Below, one piece after another: positions 56,097-64,000 of a stretch of 64,000 bases of DNA (position 1 is the first letter of the stretch; the number at the start of each line of letters is the position of its first letter). The stretch comes from Arthrobacter jinronghuae. Lineage in GTDB: Bacteria > Actinomycetota > Actinomycetes > Actinomycetales > Micrococcaceae. The notes beneath the pieces were generated by a model. It did not search any database. It was not told where the DNA came from and saw only the letters and a list, made by a program, of their open reading frames with translations. Position numbers and translations under genes: made by a program. The stretch is from the NCBI RefSeq assembly GCF_025244825.1, contig NZ_CP104263.1, positions 2,480,001 through 2,544,000 on the forward strand, written 5' to 3'.

Positions 56097-56980
56097 GCGG
56101 CGGCCGTAGCCGTGTTTGCGCTGAGCTCCCGGCGCCGGTGTCCGCCGCGCATGCGCCGGATAACCCGGCAGACCAGGTAGATCGCGAAGGACACCGTGGT
56201 GACGTACGGGCTGATCGGAATCCGGCCGCCCAGCGCCAGCAGGATGCCGCCGACCGAGGAGGCCAGGGCGAAGAGCACGCTCAGGAACACCACCAGCCGC
56301 GGCGAGGACGTCACGAGCAGGGCTGCTGCAGCCGGAGTAATCAGCAGGGAAAGCACCAGCAGGGCCCCCACCACCTGGATGGACAGGGCGACGGACAGGC
56401 CCAGCAGGAACATAAAAACAATCGACAACGTCCGCACCGGCACGCCGCGGGCCTCTGCGAGGTCCGGGTCCGCACTGGCGAACGTCAGGGGGCGCCAGAT
56501 GAACAGCAGTGCGGCGACGACGACGGCGGCAACCCCTGCCAGCAGGTTCAGCTGCACGGTATCCACCGCGACGATCTGGCCGGTCAGCAGACCGAACTTG
56601 TTGGCTGAGCGGCCTTCATAGAGGCCCAGGAACAGGATGCCCAAACCGAGCCCGAAGGGCATGATGACGCCGATGATCGAGTTCCGGTCGCGGGCCCGCA
56701 AGCCCATGACGGCCAGCAGGACGGCCGCCGCCACCGACCCGGCCAGCGAACCGACCACCACGTTCACGCCGATCAGCAGGGCAAAGGACGCCCCGGCAAA
56801 GGAGAGCTCGGCAATGCCGTGCACGGCGAAGGCCAGGTCACGCATCAGGACGAAGGTGCCGATCAGCCCGCCGACCAGGCCAAGGATTGCAGCGGCCCAG
56901 ATGGAATTGCTCACCAGCGGAAGCAGCTCGCCGTAATCGCTGAAATCAAAAACCGCATCGAAGAAACTACGCAGGTCCAA
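56093..56980 (-). CDS. znuB: Zinc ABC transporter permease
   Basis: A 295-residue permease of the ABC-3 metal family with about eight to nine membrane segments, such as SIWAAAILGLVGGLIGTFVLMRDLAFAVHGIAELSFAGASFALLIGV. Translation appears to start at TTG 56980 inside the end of znuC (14-base overlap). The C-terminus is a short basic tail (RRMRGGHRRRELS). It is the last gene of znuA-znuC-znuB. Confidence 0.92.
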   Translation of the reverse strand: MDLRSFFDAVFDFSDYGELLPLVSNSIWAAAILGLVGGLIGTFVLMRDLAFAVHGIAELSFAGASFALLIGVNVVVGSLAGSVAAAVLLAVMGLRARDRNSIIGVIMPFGLGLGILFLGLYEGRSANKFGLLTGQIVAVDTVQLNLLAGVAAVVVAALLFIWRPLTFASADPDLAEARGVPVRTLSIVFMFLLGLSVALSIQVVGALLVLSLLITPAAAALLVTSSPRLVVFLSVLFALASSVGGILLALGGRIPISPYVTTVSFAIYLVCRVIRRMRGGHRRRELSANTATAAA

Positions 56981-57797
56981 GGTCGCCCTCGCTTTCTCCG
57001 TGGTGGTGGGTGGTGGCGTCCGGGATGCCCAGGACCACTATCCGGCCGTGGCTGCGCAGGACTTCGACGCGGCTGCCGTACATTTCCGAGAGCACGTCGC
57101 TGCGCAGGACTTCGGCGGGGGTGCCGGTGCGGAACTGTCCGCCGGCCAGGTACAGCACGCGGTCCACGTACTCGATAACGGGATTGATTTCGTGGGTCAC
57201 GAAGACGACGGCGGCGCCGTCGTCGTGGCAGCGCCGTTCGATCAGGGAGCTGATGGCCTGCTGGTGGTGCAGGTCCAGGGAGAGCAGCGGCTCGTCGCAG
57301 AGCAGCAGATCCGGGTTGGTGGCCAGCGCCTGGGCCGCCCGCAGGCGCTGCAGCTCGCCGCCGGAGAGACGCCCCACGGGTTCATCCGCGTAGGACGTTG
57401 CCCCCACCTGCTCGAGCAGCCGGTCCACGCGGCGGCGCACCGGCTTTCCGCGCAGCCTCAGGCCCCAGCGGTCGCCGTCGACGCCGAGTCCCACCAGGTC
57501 CCGTCCGCGCAGCGGGGTGCCGGGGCTGAAGGATTTCTGCTGCGGGATGTAGCCGATGTCCTTGCTCCCCCGCTGCACGTTGCGGCCGTTGATCGTGACG
57601 GTGCCCCCGGTGAGCGGCTGCAGTCCCAGCAGGACCTTCAGGAAACTCGTTTTACCTGATCCGTTGGGGCCGAGGACTGCCAGGAATTCACCGGCATTGA
57701 TGTCCAGGTCAAGGTTCTTCCACAGGGTACGGTCCCCGTAGGACAGGCCTGCGTCCCGCAGTCGCACCACCGGGGAGGGCTGCCCGGAAGCATTCAC
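56967..57797 (-). CDS. znuC: Zinc ABC transporter ATP-binding protein
   Basis: A 276-residue ATPase with GPNGSGKTSFLKVLLGL (Walker A), GYIPQQKSF (Q-loop), RLSGGELQRLRAAQAL (signature) and LLLCDEPLLSLD (Walker B). The C-terminal His cluster (TTHHHGES) is a common feature of metal transporter ATPases. The GTG start overlaps the znuA stop (GTGA). Confidence 0.93.
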   Translation of the reverse strand: MNASGQPSPVVRLRDAGLSYGDRTLWKNLDLDINAGEFLAVLGPNGSGKTSFLKVLLGLQPLTGGTVTINGRNVQRGSKDIGYIPQQKSFSPGTPLRGRDLVGLGVDGDRWGLRLRGKPVRRRVDRLLEQVGATSYADEPVGRLSGGELQRLRAAQALATNPDLLLCDEPLLSLDLHHQQAISSLIERRCHDDGAAVVFVTHEINPVIEYVDRVLYLAGGQFRTGTPAEVLRSDVLSEMYGSRVEVLRSHGRIVVLGIPDATTHHHGESEGDLGPA

Positions 57798-58771
57798 TGC
57801 AGCACGCTTTCCATGTTGGCTGTGTTATCGGCCATCCACTGCAGGTAGTCCTGGCCCTCGGGAAGGGTTTCGGAGAAGTCCACCACGGGAACATCAGCGT
57901 CCACCGCGGCCTGGCGCACCGCTTCCGTCTGGGAGGTGGAGGTCTGCTCGTTGTAGCCCAGGAAGGCAATGGAGCCGCCCGTCACCAGGTCCTGCATTTC
58001 CTTCAGTACGTGCGGCGGAACATCCGAGCCTTCCTCGACGGCCTCCGTGAAGTCCGAGGGGGTGGCGTTGTGCAGTCCGGCCGCTTCCACGAGGTAGTCC
58101 GGCACCGGTTCGGTCAGGGCGACGTCGCGTCCGCCGGCGGTTTCCCGAAGCGCGGCCAGGGAGGCGTCGATGTCCGCAATGCCGGCATTGAAGTCCGCGG
58201 CGTTGCTGCGGAACGTGTCGGCGGCCCCGGCATCCAGCTCGCCGAGGCGTTCCGCGGCGGCGTCGGCAAGCCGGCCCATGGCCTCGGGGCTGTACCAGAC
58301 GTGTTCGTTGAAGGAGCCGTGGTTATGGCCGTGGTGGTCTTCACCGGCATCGTGGCCCTCTTCATCTTCCGCGGAGTCGGAGTCCTCGAGACCGGAGATC
58401 TCGACGGCATTGAGGATGTTCTCTGCGGGGATGCCTTCGTCTGCGGCGAGCTTCTCCAGGAAGGTGTCATAACCGCCGCCGTTGAGCACCACAAGGTCCG
58501 CCTTGGAGACCGCGAGCCGGTCCCGCGCTGAGGCCTCGTAGGAGTGCGGGTCCTGGCTGGGCCGGTCAATCAGTGCGGTCACGTCGACGTTGTCGCCGCC
58601 GATCCCGGCAAGGATGTTGCCGTAGACATTGGTGGACGCCACCACGCGAACGACGCCGTCGCTGCCGCCGGCTTCACCGCCGTCTCCCCCGTCGGTGCCG
58701 CTGCAGCCCGCAAGCGCGAGTGCGGCGGCTGCAAAGACGGTTCCGGCCAGGCGGACGGGAAAGCGGCGCAT
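57794..58771 (-). CDS. znuA: Zinc-binding lipoprotein of the ZnuABC importer
   Basis: A 325-residue cluster A-I solute-binding protein. The lipobox is LALAGC (Cys23). Metal-site residues appear in SQDPHSYEASARDR and HVWYSPEAM. Between them lies the acidic, His-rich loop (residues about 133-152, GHDAGEDHHGHNHG) characteristic of zinc-specific ZnuA, thought to collect zinc. A palindrome resembling a Zur box lies about 85-97 bases upstream of the start. Confidence 0.93.
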   Translation of the reverse strand: MRRFPVRLAGTVFAAAALALAGCSGTDGGDGGEAGGSDGVVRVVASTNVYGNILAGIGGDNVDVTALIDRPSQDPHSYEASARDRLAVSKADLVVLNGGGYDTFLEKLAADEGIPAENILNAVEISGLEDSDSAEDEEGHDAGEDHHGHNHGSFNEHVWYSPEAMGRLADAAAERLGELDAGAADTFRSNAADFNAGIADIDASLAALRETAGGRDVALTEPVPDYLVEAAGLHNATPSDFTEAVEEGSDVPPHVLKEMQDLVTGGSIAFLGYNEQTSTSQTEAVRQAAVDADVPVVDFSETLPEGQDYLQWMADNTANMESVLQ

Positions 58772-58842
58772 AAGGTTTGATATCCCTGGGTAGGCGGTTC
58801 ATGGCGGCGACAATAGGCCCCGGCACCGCCGAAGCTTTTTCA

Positions 58843-58868
58843 GCATAACCTAAACGCGAATCATTCGC
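58843..58868 (-). promoter_or_regulatory. znuA promoter with candidate Zur box
   Basis: GCGAATCATTCGC (58856-58868) is a perfect inverted repeat with 6-base arms around a central C. Its layout matches actinobacterial Zur boxes, which have the form GAAAATxATTTTC. On the minus strand TATGCT (58848-58843) follows as a possible -10, so a bound repressor would cover the -35 region. Confidence 0.65.
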
Positions 58869-58877
58869 ATCTAGGGG

Positions 58878-59945
58878 TTAGAGGCTTTCTCCGGTCCGGC
58901 GGATGCCCTGCGCCTGGGTGGCATCCCTGATCTCACCGACCAGCTGTTCAATGATGTCTTCCAGGAACAATACGCCGCGGGTGGTTCCGTCCGGACCCAG
59001 CACGCGGGCCAGGTGGGAGCCGGTCCGCTGCATCACTGCCAGGGCGTCCTCGATTTCGTCATCCAGGCGGAGGTTGGCAAGCGTGCGGACCTTGTTCTCC
59101 GTGATCGGCCGTTCATAGGCCTCCAGCGGGATGGACATAACGTCCTTCAGGTGCATGTACCCCGTGAGGTTCCCGGCGTCGTCCACCAGGACGAAACGGG
59201 AGAAGCCGGTGCGGCCCACTGCACGCTCGAATTCCGCCGGAGTGGAGTCCGTGCCCAGGCTCACCAGTTCCTCCAGCGGCACCATCACCGTCCCCGCGGT
59301 CTGTCCGGAGAACTCGAGGGCACCGGAGATCAGGCCGGAATCGTCGGCCACGGTCCCGTGCTTCGTGGATTCCTCCACGATGGACTGCATCTCCTCCAGT
59401 GTGAAGGCCGAGGCGACCTCGTCCTTGGGGGTAATCCCCATGAGGCGCAGTGCGTGGTTGGCCATCCAGTTGAGCGTGCCGATGATCGGGCGGACCAGGC
59501 GGGAAATGAAGACCAGCGGCGGCGCGAGCAGCAGCACTGCACGGTCCGCCACGGACACCGAGATGTTCTTCGGAACCATTTCGCCGATGGTTACGTGCAG
59601 GAAGGTCACCAGCAGCAACGCCACCAGGAACCCGGCTCCGTCAGCTATTTCGACTGGAAGACCCACGGCCTTCAGCGGCACCGAAAGCAGGTGGTGGATA
59701 GCCGGCTCGGCCACTGAGAGGATAAGCAGGGAGCAGACCGTAATACCCAGCTGCGCACACGCGAGCATCAGGGAAACGTGCTCCATGGCCCACAGGGTGG
59801 TCTTGGCCCGCTTCGATCCGGCTTCGGCATGGGGCTCGATCTGGCTGCGCCGCGCGGACATCACCGCAAATTCGCTGCCGACGAAAAACGCATTGCCGAG
59901 GAGCAGGACAACCAGCCAGAAGATTCCCGCCAGGTCGCCGCTCAT
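58878..59945 (-). CDS. CNNM/CBS hemolysin-family membrane protein, short form
   Basis: A 355-residue protein with an N-terminal DUF21/CNNM domain of four membrane segments (GNAFFVGSEFAVMSARRS; LACAQLGITVCSLLIL; LHVTIGEMVPKNISVS) and a CBS pair (MVPLEELVSLGTDSTPAEF to GVLFLEDIIEQLVGEI). It ends right after the CBS pair and lacks the C-terminal CorC/HlyC domain of its neighbour. Homologues are linked to Mg2+/Co2+ efflux; the hemolysin name is historical. Its start overlaps the stop of the longer paralogue (ATGA). Confidence 0.9.
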   Translation of the reverse strand: MSGDLAGIFWLVVLLLGNAFFVGSEFAVMSARRSQIEPHAEAGSKRAKTTLWAMEHVSLMLACAQLGITVCSLLILSVAEPAIHHLLSVPLKAVGLPVEIADGAGFLVALLLVTFLHVTIGEMVPKNISVSVADRAVLLLAPPLVFISRLVRPIIGTLNWMANHALRLMGITPKDEVASAFTLEEMQSIVEESTKHGTVADDSGLISGALEFSGQTAGTVMVPLEELVSLGTDSTPAEFERAVGRTGFSRFVLVDDAGNLTGYMHLKDVMSIPLEAYERPITENKVRTLANLRLDDEIEDALAVMQRTGSHLARVLGPDGTTRGVLFLEDIIEQLVGEIRDATQAQGIRRTGESL

Positions 59946-61330
59946 CGGATGCCTTCCCTGCGTGCCTGGCGCTCTGTGCTTCGCCCGGCGTTGTCCTCGT
60001 CTTGGATGTGTTCGGCCTGGCCGGAACCGGCCCCTTCCTCGGCGGGGATGAAGCTGACGCGGTCAATGCGCCGCCCGTCCATCCGTTCCACCTCGAGCAC
60101 GCCGCCGGGTACCTCTACGCGGTCCCCTGCCTCGGCAATGCGGCCGAGCTCGGCCATGATGTAGCCGCCCACGGTTTCGTAGCCTGCTTCGTCCGGCATC
60201 CGCAGCAGCGGAACCAGGGCGCTGACCTCGTCGGGGCGCATGATGCCCGGGAAGTACCAGGCACCGGACGCGCTTTGCAGCACGCCGGGCTTGGCCTTGT
60301 CATGCTCGTCGGAAACTTCGCCGACGATCTCTTCCACCAGGTCCTCCAGGGTGGCGACGCCGGCGGTTCCGCCGTATTCGTCCAGGACGACGGCGAGCTG
60401 CAGGTTGGCGTTGCGGAGTTCGGAAAGCAGTGAGTCCAGGTGCACCGTTTCCGGCACCCGGAGGATCTCGCTCATGATCGCGGCCGCCGGCAGGGTGGCC
60501 CGCCTGCTGCGCGGCACGGCCACGGCCTTCTTGACGTGGACAACACCGCGGATATCGTCCGGTGAATCGCCGAGGACCGGGAAACGGGAGTAGCCCGTGC
60601 GCCGCGCGGCCTCGATGACATCGGCCACGGGCTGCTCGGCATCGATCGTTTCGAGCCGGATGCGCGGAGTCATAACATCGGCAGCGGTTCGTCCGGCGAA
60701 GGAGAAAGTCCGGGACAGGAAGTCCGCAGTGCCCTTATCCAGGGTGCCCATCTCCGCGGAGCGCCGCGCCATGGAGGACAGTTCGGACGGCGTCCGCGCT
60801 CCACTGACCTCTTCCTTGGCCTCAAGGCCAAAGAGGTGGAGGAACTTGTTGGCGAAACCGTTCAACAGGAGCACCGCAGGTTTGAAGACCACGGTGAAGG
60901 CCAGCTGCGGCCGTGCCAGTGCCTTACCGATGCGGAACGGCATGGCGATGGACATGTTCTTGGGGATCAGCTCACCCAGCAGCATGGAAAGGAAGGTTGC
61001 CAGGATCATCGCCACGGTCACGGACACCGAGTCCACGGCAACGGGCGGCAGGCCAAGCGATGCCAACGGACCCTCCAGCAGGCGCCCGACGGAGGGTTCC
61101 ATAACAAACCCCGTCAGCAGGGTGGTCATGGTGATGCCCAGCTGGCAGCTGGACAGCTGGGTGGAGAGGGTGGTCAGGCAGCGCAGCAGCGGTTCAGCTG
61201 CTTTGTCGCCCTCGTCCACTGCCCGGCGGACGGCAGGCTGGTCCAGTGCCACAAGGGCGAATTCCACGGCGACGAAGAATCCGGTGCCGAGAATCAGCAG
61301 GAGGCCAAAGAGGAGGTAAAGCCACTCCAT
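59942..61330 (-). CDS. CNNM/CBS/CorC hemolysin-family membrane protein, long form
   Basis: A 462-residue paralogue of the downstream gene. The CNNM domain (FVAVEFALVALDQPAVRR; SSCQLGITMTTLLTGFVMEP; LGELIPKNMSIAMPF) leads into a CBS pair (MTPRIRLETIDAEQPVADVIEAARRTGYSRFPVLG; VVLDEYGGTAGVATLEDLVEEIVGEV). A CorC/HlyC transporter-associated domain (PDEVSALVPLLRMPDEAGYETVGGYI) and a polar tail complete it. It is the first gene of a two-gene operon, perhaps forming a hetero-oligomeric magnesium or cobalt exporter with the short form. Confidence 0.92.
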   Translation of the reverse strand: MEWLYLLFGLLLILGTGFFVAVEFALVALDQPAVRRAVDEGDKAAEPLLRCLTTLSTQLSSCQLGITMTTLLTGFVMEPSVGRLLEGPLASLGLPPVAVDSVSVTVAMILATFLSMLLGELIPKNMSIAMPFRIGKALARPQLAFTVVFKPAVLLLNGFANKFLHLFGLEAKEEVSGARTPSELSSMARRSAEMGTLDKGTADFLSRTFSFAGRTAADVMTPRIRLETIDAEQPVADVIEAARRTGYSRFPVLGDSPDDIRGVVHVKKAVAVPRSRRATLPAAAIMSEILRVPETVHLDSLLSELRNANLQLAVVLDEYGGTAGVATLEDLVEEIVGEVSDEHDKAKPGVLQSASGAWYFPGIMRPDEVSALVPLLRMPDEAGYETVGGYIMAELGRIAEAGDRVEVPGGVLEVERMDGRRIDRVSFIPAEEGAGSGQAEHIQDEDNAGRSTERQARREGIR

Positions 61331-61800
61331 GTCAGCACTCCCCCGCCGTCGGAACAGACGGCCTTAAGGAAGAGGTGTGAAACGCTGCACGAAAACGTTC
61401 AGACGGAGGGTGGTCGGCTGCAGCCGGACTGGAAGGCTCCGATGACGAGGCAGGCGGATGCTGGGCCGTGGGTGTGCGGGCATTGCCGGCTCGTGGCGCA
61501 CCGACTGCGGAAACCGCGGTCCGTGACGCAGGCCGGCGCCTAGAGAAACTGTCCATAGAAAGCCCAGTTTACAGGTTTGGACCGGGGCCGCCACAGCCGC
61601 TTCTTCGGGCCGTTCCGGCCGGCCTGCAGCCACCGGCGCTTCATCAAGTGGTGCGGGATTGGCCACATGTTCGACTATGTCACTAGACTGGCATGAAGTC
61701 TCGGTCACTGCGCACCGGGCCGCACCAGTACTTGAGGCGGAAGCGTCAGAACATGGTGCCATCAGGGCAAACGGCAACTCATGGAAGAGGCGTATATCTA
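61331..61800. other. Divergent promoter region before kgd
   Basis: This 470-base gap separates the leftward CNNM operon from the rightward kgd gene. No frame in it has a credible start, and its coding periodicity looks random. TAGACT (near 61684) could be a -10 for kgd, giving a leader of about 110 bases with GGAAGAGG before the GTG; this is weak. Confidence 0.45.
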
Positions 61801-64000
61801 GTGCCAGACCAATCCAACCACCGCCTGCCGGAGGAATTCGGCGGCAACGAGTGGCTTGTCGATGAACTCTACGAGCAGTATTTGTCGAACAAGGACTCCG
61901 TTGACAAAAAGTGGTGGAGCATCTTCGAATCCTTCAAGGCTGAAGACTCCCAGTCCGGCAACGGCTCCAACGGAAACGCAGGTTCCCCGGACGGTTCCCG
62001 GCCCGCCACCCGCCAGCTTCCGGTGGTGAAAGCCGAAACCACGGCACCCAATGCACCGAAGGCATCAGGCGAATCGCCCGCTGCAACGCAGCAGTCGGGT
62101 AAGCCGCCGGTAGCCAAGGAACCGGCCAAGGCCGAGCCCGCGGCGAAGAGCGAGCCGAAGGCTGAGACCAAGGCTGCGCCGATTCCTGCGCAGCTGCCCA
62201 AGACCCAGCCCAGCGATGCCGCTGCCGAAGAGGACAAGGTCACCGTGCTGCGCGGTCCGGCCAAGGCGATTGCCACCAACATGGACCTCAGCCTGAGCGT
62301 CCCGACGGCAACCACCGTGCGCGCCATTCCGGCCAAGCTGCTGATTGACAATCGGATTGTCATCAACAGCCACCTGGAACGTGCACGCGGCGGAAAGATT
62401 TCCTTCACCCACCTGCTGGGTTACGCCATCATCCGTGCTGCTGCCCAGTTCCCCTCCATGAACGTGTTCTACGACGAGGTGGACGGCAAGCCCGTTGCCG
62501 TCCAGCCCGCACACGTTAACTTCGGCCTGGCCATCGACATGCCCAAGCCGGACGGAACCCGTCTGCTGGTGGTGCCGAACATCAAGAAGGCCGAAACACT
62601 GAACTTCTCGGAGTTCTGGCACGCCTACGAAGACCTGGTCAAGCGTGCCCGCAGCGGCAAGCTCGGCGCCGATGACTACCGCGGCACCACCATCTCCCTG
62701 ACCAACCCGGGCGGCATCGGCACCGTGCATTCGGTGCCCCGCCTCTCCAAGGGCCAGGCCGCCATCATTGGTGCCGGTGCCCTTGAGTACCCGGCCGAGT
62801 TCCAGGGTGCCAACGAGAAGATCCTGGCCCGCAACGCGATCAGCAAGATCATCACCCTGACCTCCACCTATGACCACCGTGTCATCCAGGGTGCCGGCAG
62901 CGGCGAGTTCCTGCGCATCATCCACCAGTTGCTGCTGGGTGAGCAGAACTTCTACGACGAGATCTTCGAATCCCTGCGGATCCCGTACGAGCCCGTCCGT
63001 TGGAGCCCGGATATCCAGGTCAACCCGGACGAGCAGATCAACAAGGTTGCCCGCATCCAGCAGCTGATCCACGCCTACCGGGTCCGCGGCCATCTGATGG
63101 CGGACACGAACCCGCTGGAGTACGTACAGCGCCGGCATGCCGACCTGGACATCCTGAACCACGGCCTGACGCTGTGGGACCTGGACCGGGAGTGGCCCAC
63201 GGGCGGCTTCGGCGGCAAGCCGATGCTGAAGCTCCGCAAGATCCTCGGTGTGCTCCGGGACGCTTACTGCCGCACTGCCGGGATCGAATACATGCACATC
63301 CAGGATCCCGAGGAGCGCCTCTGGTTCCAGGACCGCCTGGAAACCAAGTACACGAAGCCCACCCGCGAAGAGCAGCTGCGAATCCTCAGCAAGCTCAACG
63401 CTGCCGAGGCTTTCGAGACGTTCCTCCAGACGAAGTTCGTTGGACAGAAGCGCTTCTCCCTTGAGGGCGGCGAATCCCTGATTCCGCTGCTGGATGCCGT
63501 GATTTCCGGTGCCGCCGACGACGGCCTCGAGGAAGTCGGCATCGGCATGGCCCACCGCGGCCGCCTCAACGTCCTGACGAACATCGCGGGCAAGACCTAC
63601 GCACAGGTCTTCCGCGAATTCGAAGGCACCCAGGACCCCCGCAGCGTGCAGGGCTCCGGCGACGTGAAGTACCACCTCGGCACCGAGGGAACCTTCACAT
63701 CGGACAACGGGAAGCAGACCAAGGTCTACCTTGCAGCCAACCCGTCCCACCTCGAAGCCGGAGATTCCGTACTGGAGGGCATTGTCCGCGCCAAGCAGGA
63801 CCGGCTGGACAAGGGCGACGAGTTCCCCGTGCTGCCGATCCTCGTGCACGGCGACGCCGCCTTCGCAGGCCAGGGCGTGGTGGCGGAAACGCTCAACCTC
63901 TCCCAGCTGCGCGGCTACCGCACCGGCGGCACCATCCACGTGGTGGTCAACAACCAGGTGGGCTTCACGACGTCGCCCACGTCCTCGCGTTCCTCGGTCT
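61801..64000 (+). CDS. kgd: 2-oxoglutarate decarboxylase/dehydrogenase E1-E2 fusion, partial
   Basis: The first 733 residues of the roughly 1250-residue actinobacterial 2-oxoglutarate dehydrogenase component (Kgd/OdhA); it runs off the window. The N-terminal segment [24 protein letters not shown] is followed by an Ala/Pro/Lys-rich linker (residues about 50-140). Next comes an E2-like acyltransferase domain without a lipoyl domain ([16 protein letters not shown] near residue 358 with the catalytic His). Then the thiamine-diphosphate E1 part begins ([48 protein letters not shown]). It feeds the TCA cycle. The GTG at 61801 has GGAAGAGG upstream. Confidence 0.95.
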   Translation, partial: MPDQSNHRLPEEFGGNEWLVDELYEQYLSNKDSVDKKWWSIFESFKAEDSQSGNGSNGNAGSPDGSRPATRQLPVVKAETTAPNAPKASGESPAATQQSGKPPVAKEPAKAEPAAKSEPKAETKAAPIPAQLPKTQPSDAAAEEDKVTVLRGPAKAIATNMDLSLSVPTATTVRAIPAKLLIDNRIVINSHLERARGGKISFTHLLGYAIIRAAAQFPSMNVFYDEVDGKPVAVQPAHVNFGLAIDMPKPDGTRLLVVPNIKKAETLNFSEFWHAYEDLVKRARSGKLGADDYRGTTISLTNPGGIGTVHSVPRLSKGQAAIIGAGALEYPAEFQGANEKILARNAISKIITLTSTYDHRVIQGAGSGEFLRIIHQLLLGEQNFYDEIFESLRIPYEPVRWSPDIQVNPDEQINKVARIQQLIHAYRVRGHLMADTNPLEYVQRRHADLDILNHGLTLWDLDREWPTGGFGGKPMLKLRKILGVLRDAYCRTAGIEYMHIQDPEERLWFQDRLETKYTKPTREEQLRILSKLNAAEAFETFLQTKFVGQKRFSLEGGESLIPLLDAVISGAADDGLEEVGIGMAHRGRLNVLTNIAGKTYAQVFREFEGTQDPRSVQGSGDVKYHLGTEGTFTSDNGKQTKVYLAANPSHLEAGDSVLEGIVRAKQDRLDKGDEFPVLPILVHGDAAFAGQGVVAETLNLSQLRGYRTGGTIHVVVNNQVGFTTSPTSSRSSV

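Noticed and set aside
62065..63939. A 624-codon open frame antisense to kgd
   Set aside because: The kgd reading frame is continuous and strongly conserved here; the antisense frame is a shadow.

Overview
The window is a high-GC actinobacterial chromosome segment. It most likely comes from Arthrobacter or a close Micrococcaceae relative: there are many GTG and TTG starts, no mycolate genes, an actinobacterial-type MurA, NucS instead of MutS/MutL, and multi-copy-type DUF222/HNH and AtpI-like proteins. Genes are dense and almost all are housekeeping. I see no prophage, insertion sequence or CRISPR array.

From about 3.8 to 34.1 kb the order follows the classic actinobacterial block also known from Mycobacterium tuberculosis: nucS, murA, DUF2550, the ATP synthase operon (atpI-like genes, atpB-E-F-H-A-G-D-C), wecA-like, sua5, prmC, prfA, rho, thrB, thrC, hom, lysA and argS. 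Two departures stand out. The rpmE gene normally found between rho and prfA is absent. A glycan module has also been inserted next to the wecA-like gene: a CapD/PglF-type NDP-sugar dehydratase, two GlfT1-like family-2 glycosyltransferases and an NAD-dependent epimerase. The far left (1-3.8 kb) carries a secreted or membrane protein of unknown function, an AI-2E family transporter and a small zinc-ribbon-like protein. nagA and a cold-shock gene with a structured leader separate nucS from murA.

From 34.3 to 37.1 kb lies a compact three-gene module: an FMN-binding lipoprotein, an ApbE flavin transferase, and a fusion of an NqrB/RnfD-like membrane domain to a ferredoxin-NADP reductase-like domain. 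It looks like a minimal trans-membrane flavin electron-transfer system and is the least conventional unit here. A DUF222/HNH protein, tRNA-Arg(CCG) and a DUF6176-like gene follow.

From 40.2 to 47.2 kb a TetR regulator, a complete Liv-type ABC importer (livG-F-H-M-K) and a fabG-maoC pair are tied together by three near-identical 16-bp palindromes, one at each transcription unit. This suggests one regulon for import and CoA-ester processing of an unknown acid. Next come a GlxA-type regulator, a 47-residue membrane peptide, a WYL regulator, the helicase HrpA, a HIT protein, a rhodanese and a metallo-beta-lactamase-fold protein.

The right end holds a Zur-like Fur protein convergent with znuBCA, a palindrome resembling a Zur box upstream of znuA, two tandem CNNM/CBS (hemolysin-family) membrane proteins, and the first two thirds of the 2-oxoglutarate decarboxylase/dehydrogenase gene kgd, which runs off the window.

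Four genes (nucS, nagA, murA, argS) have a TANNNT hexamer exactly six bases before the start codon, the layout of leaderless transcripts.
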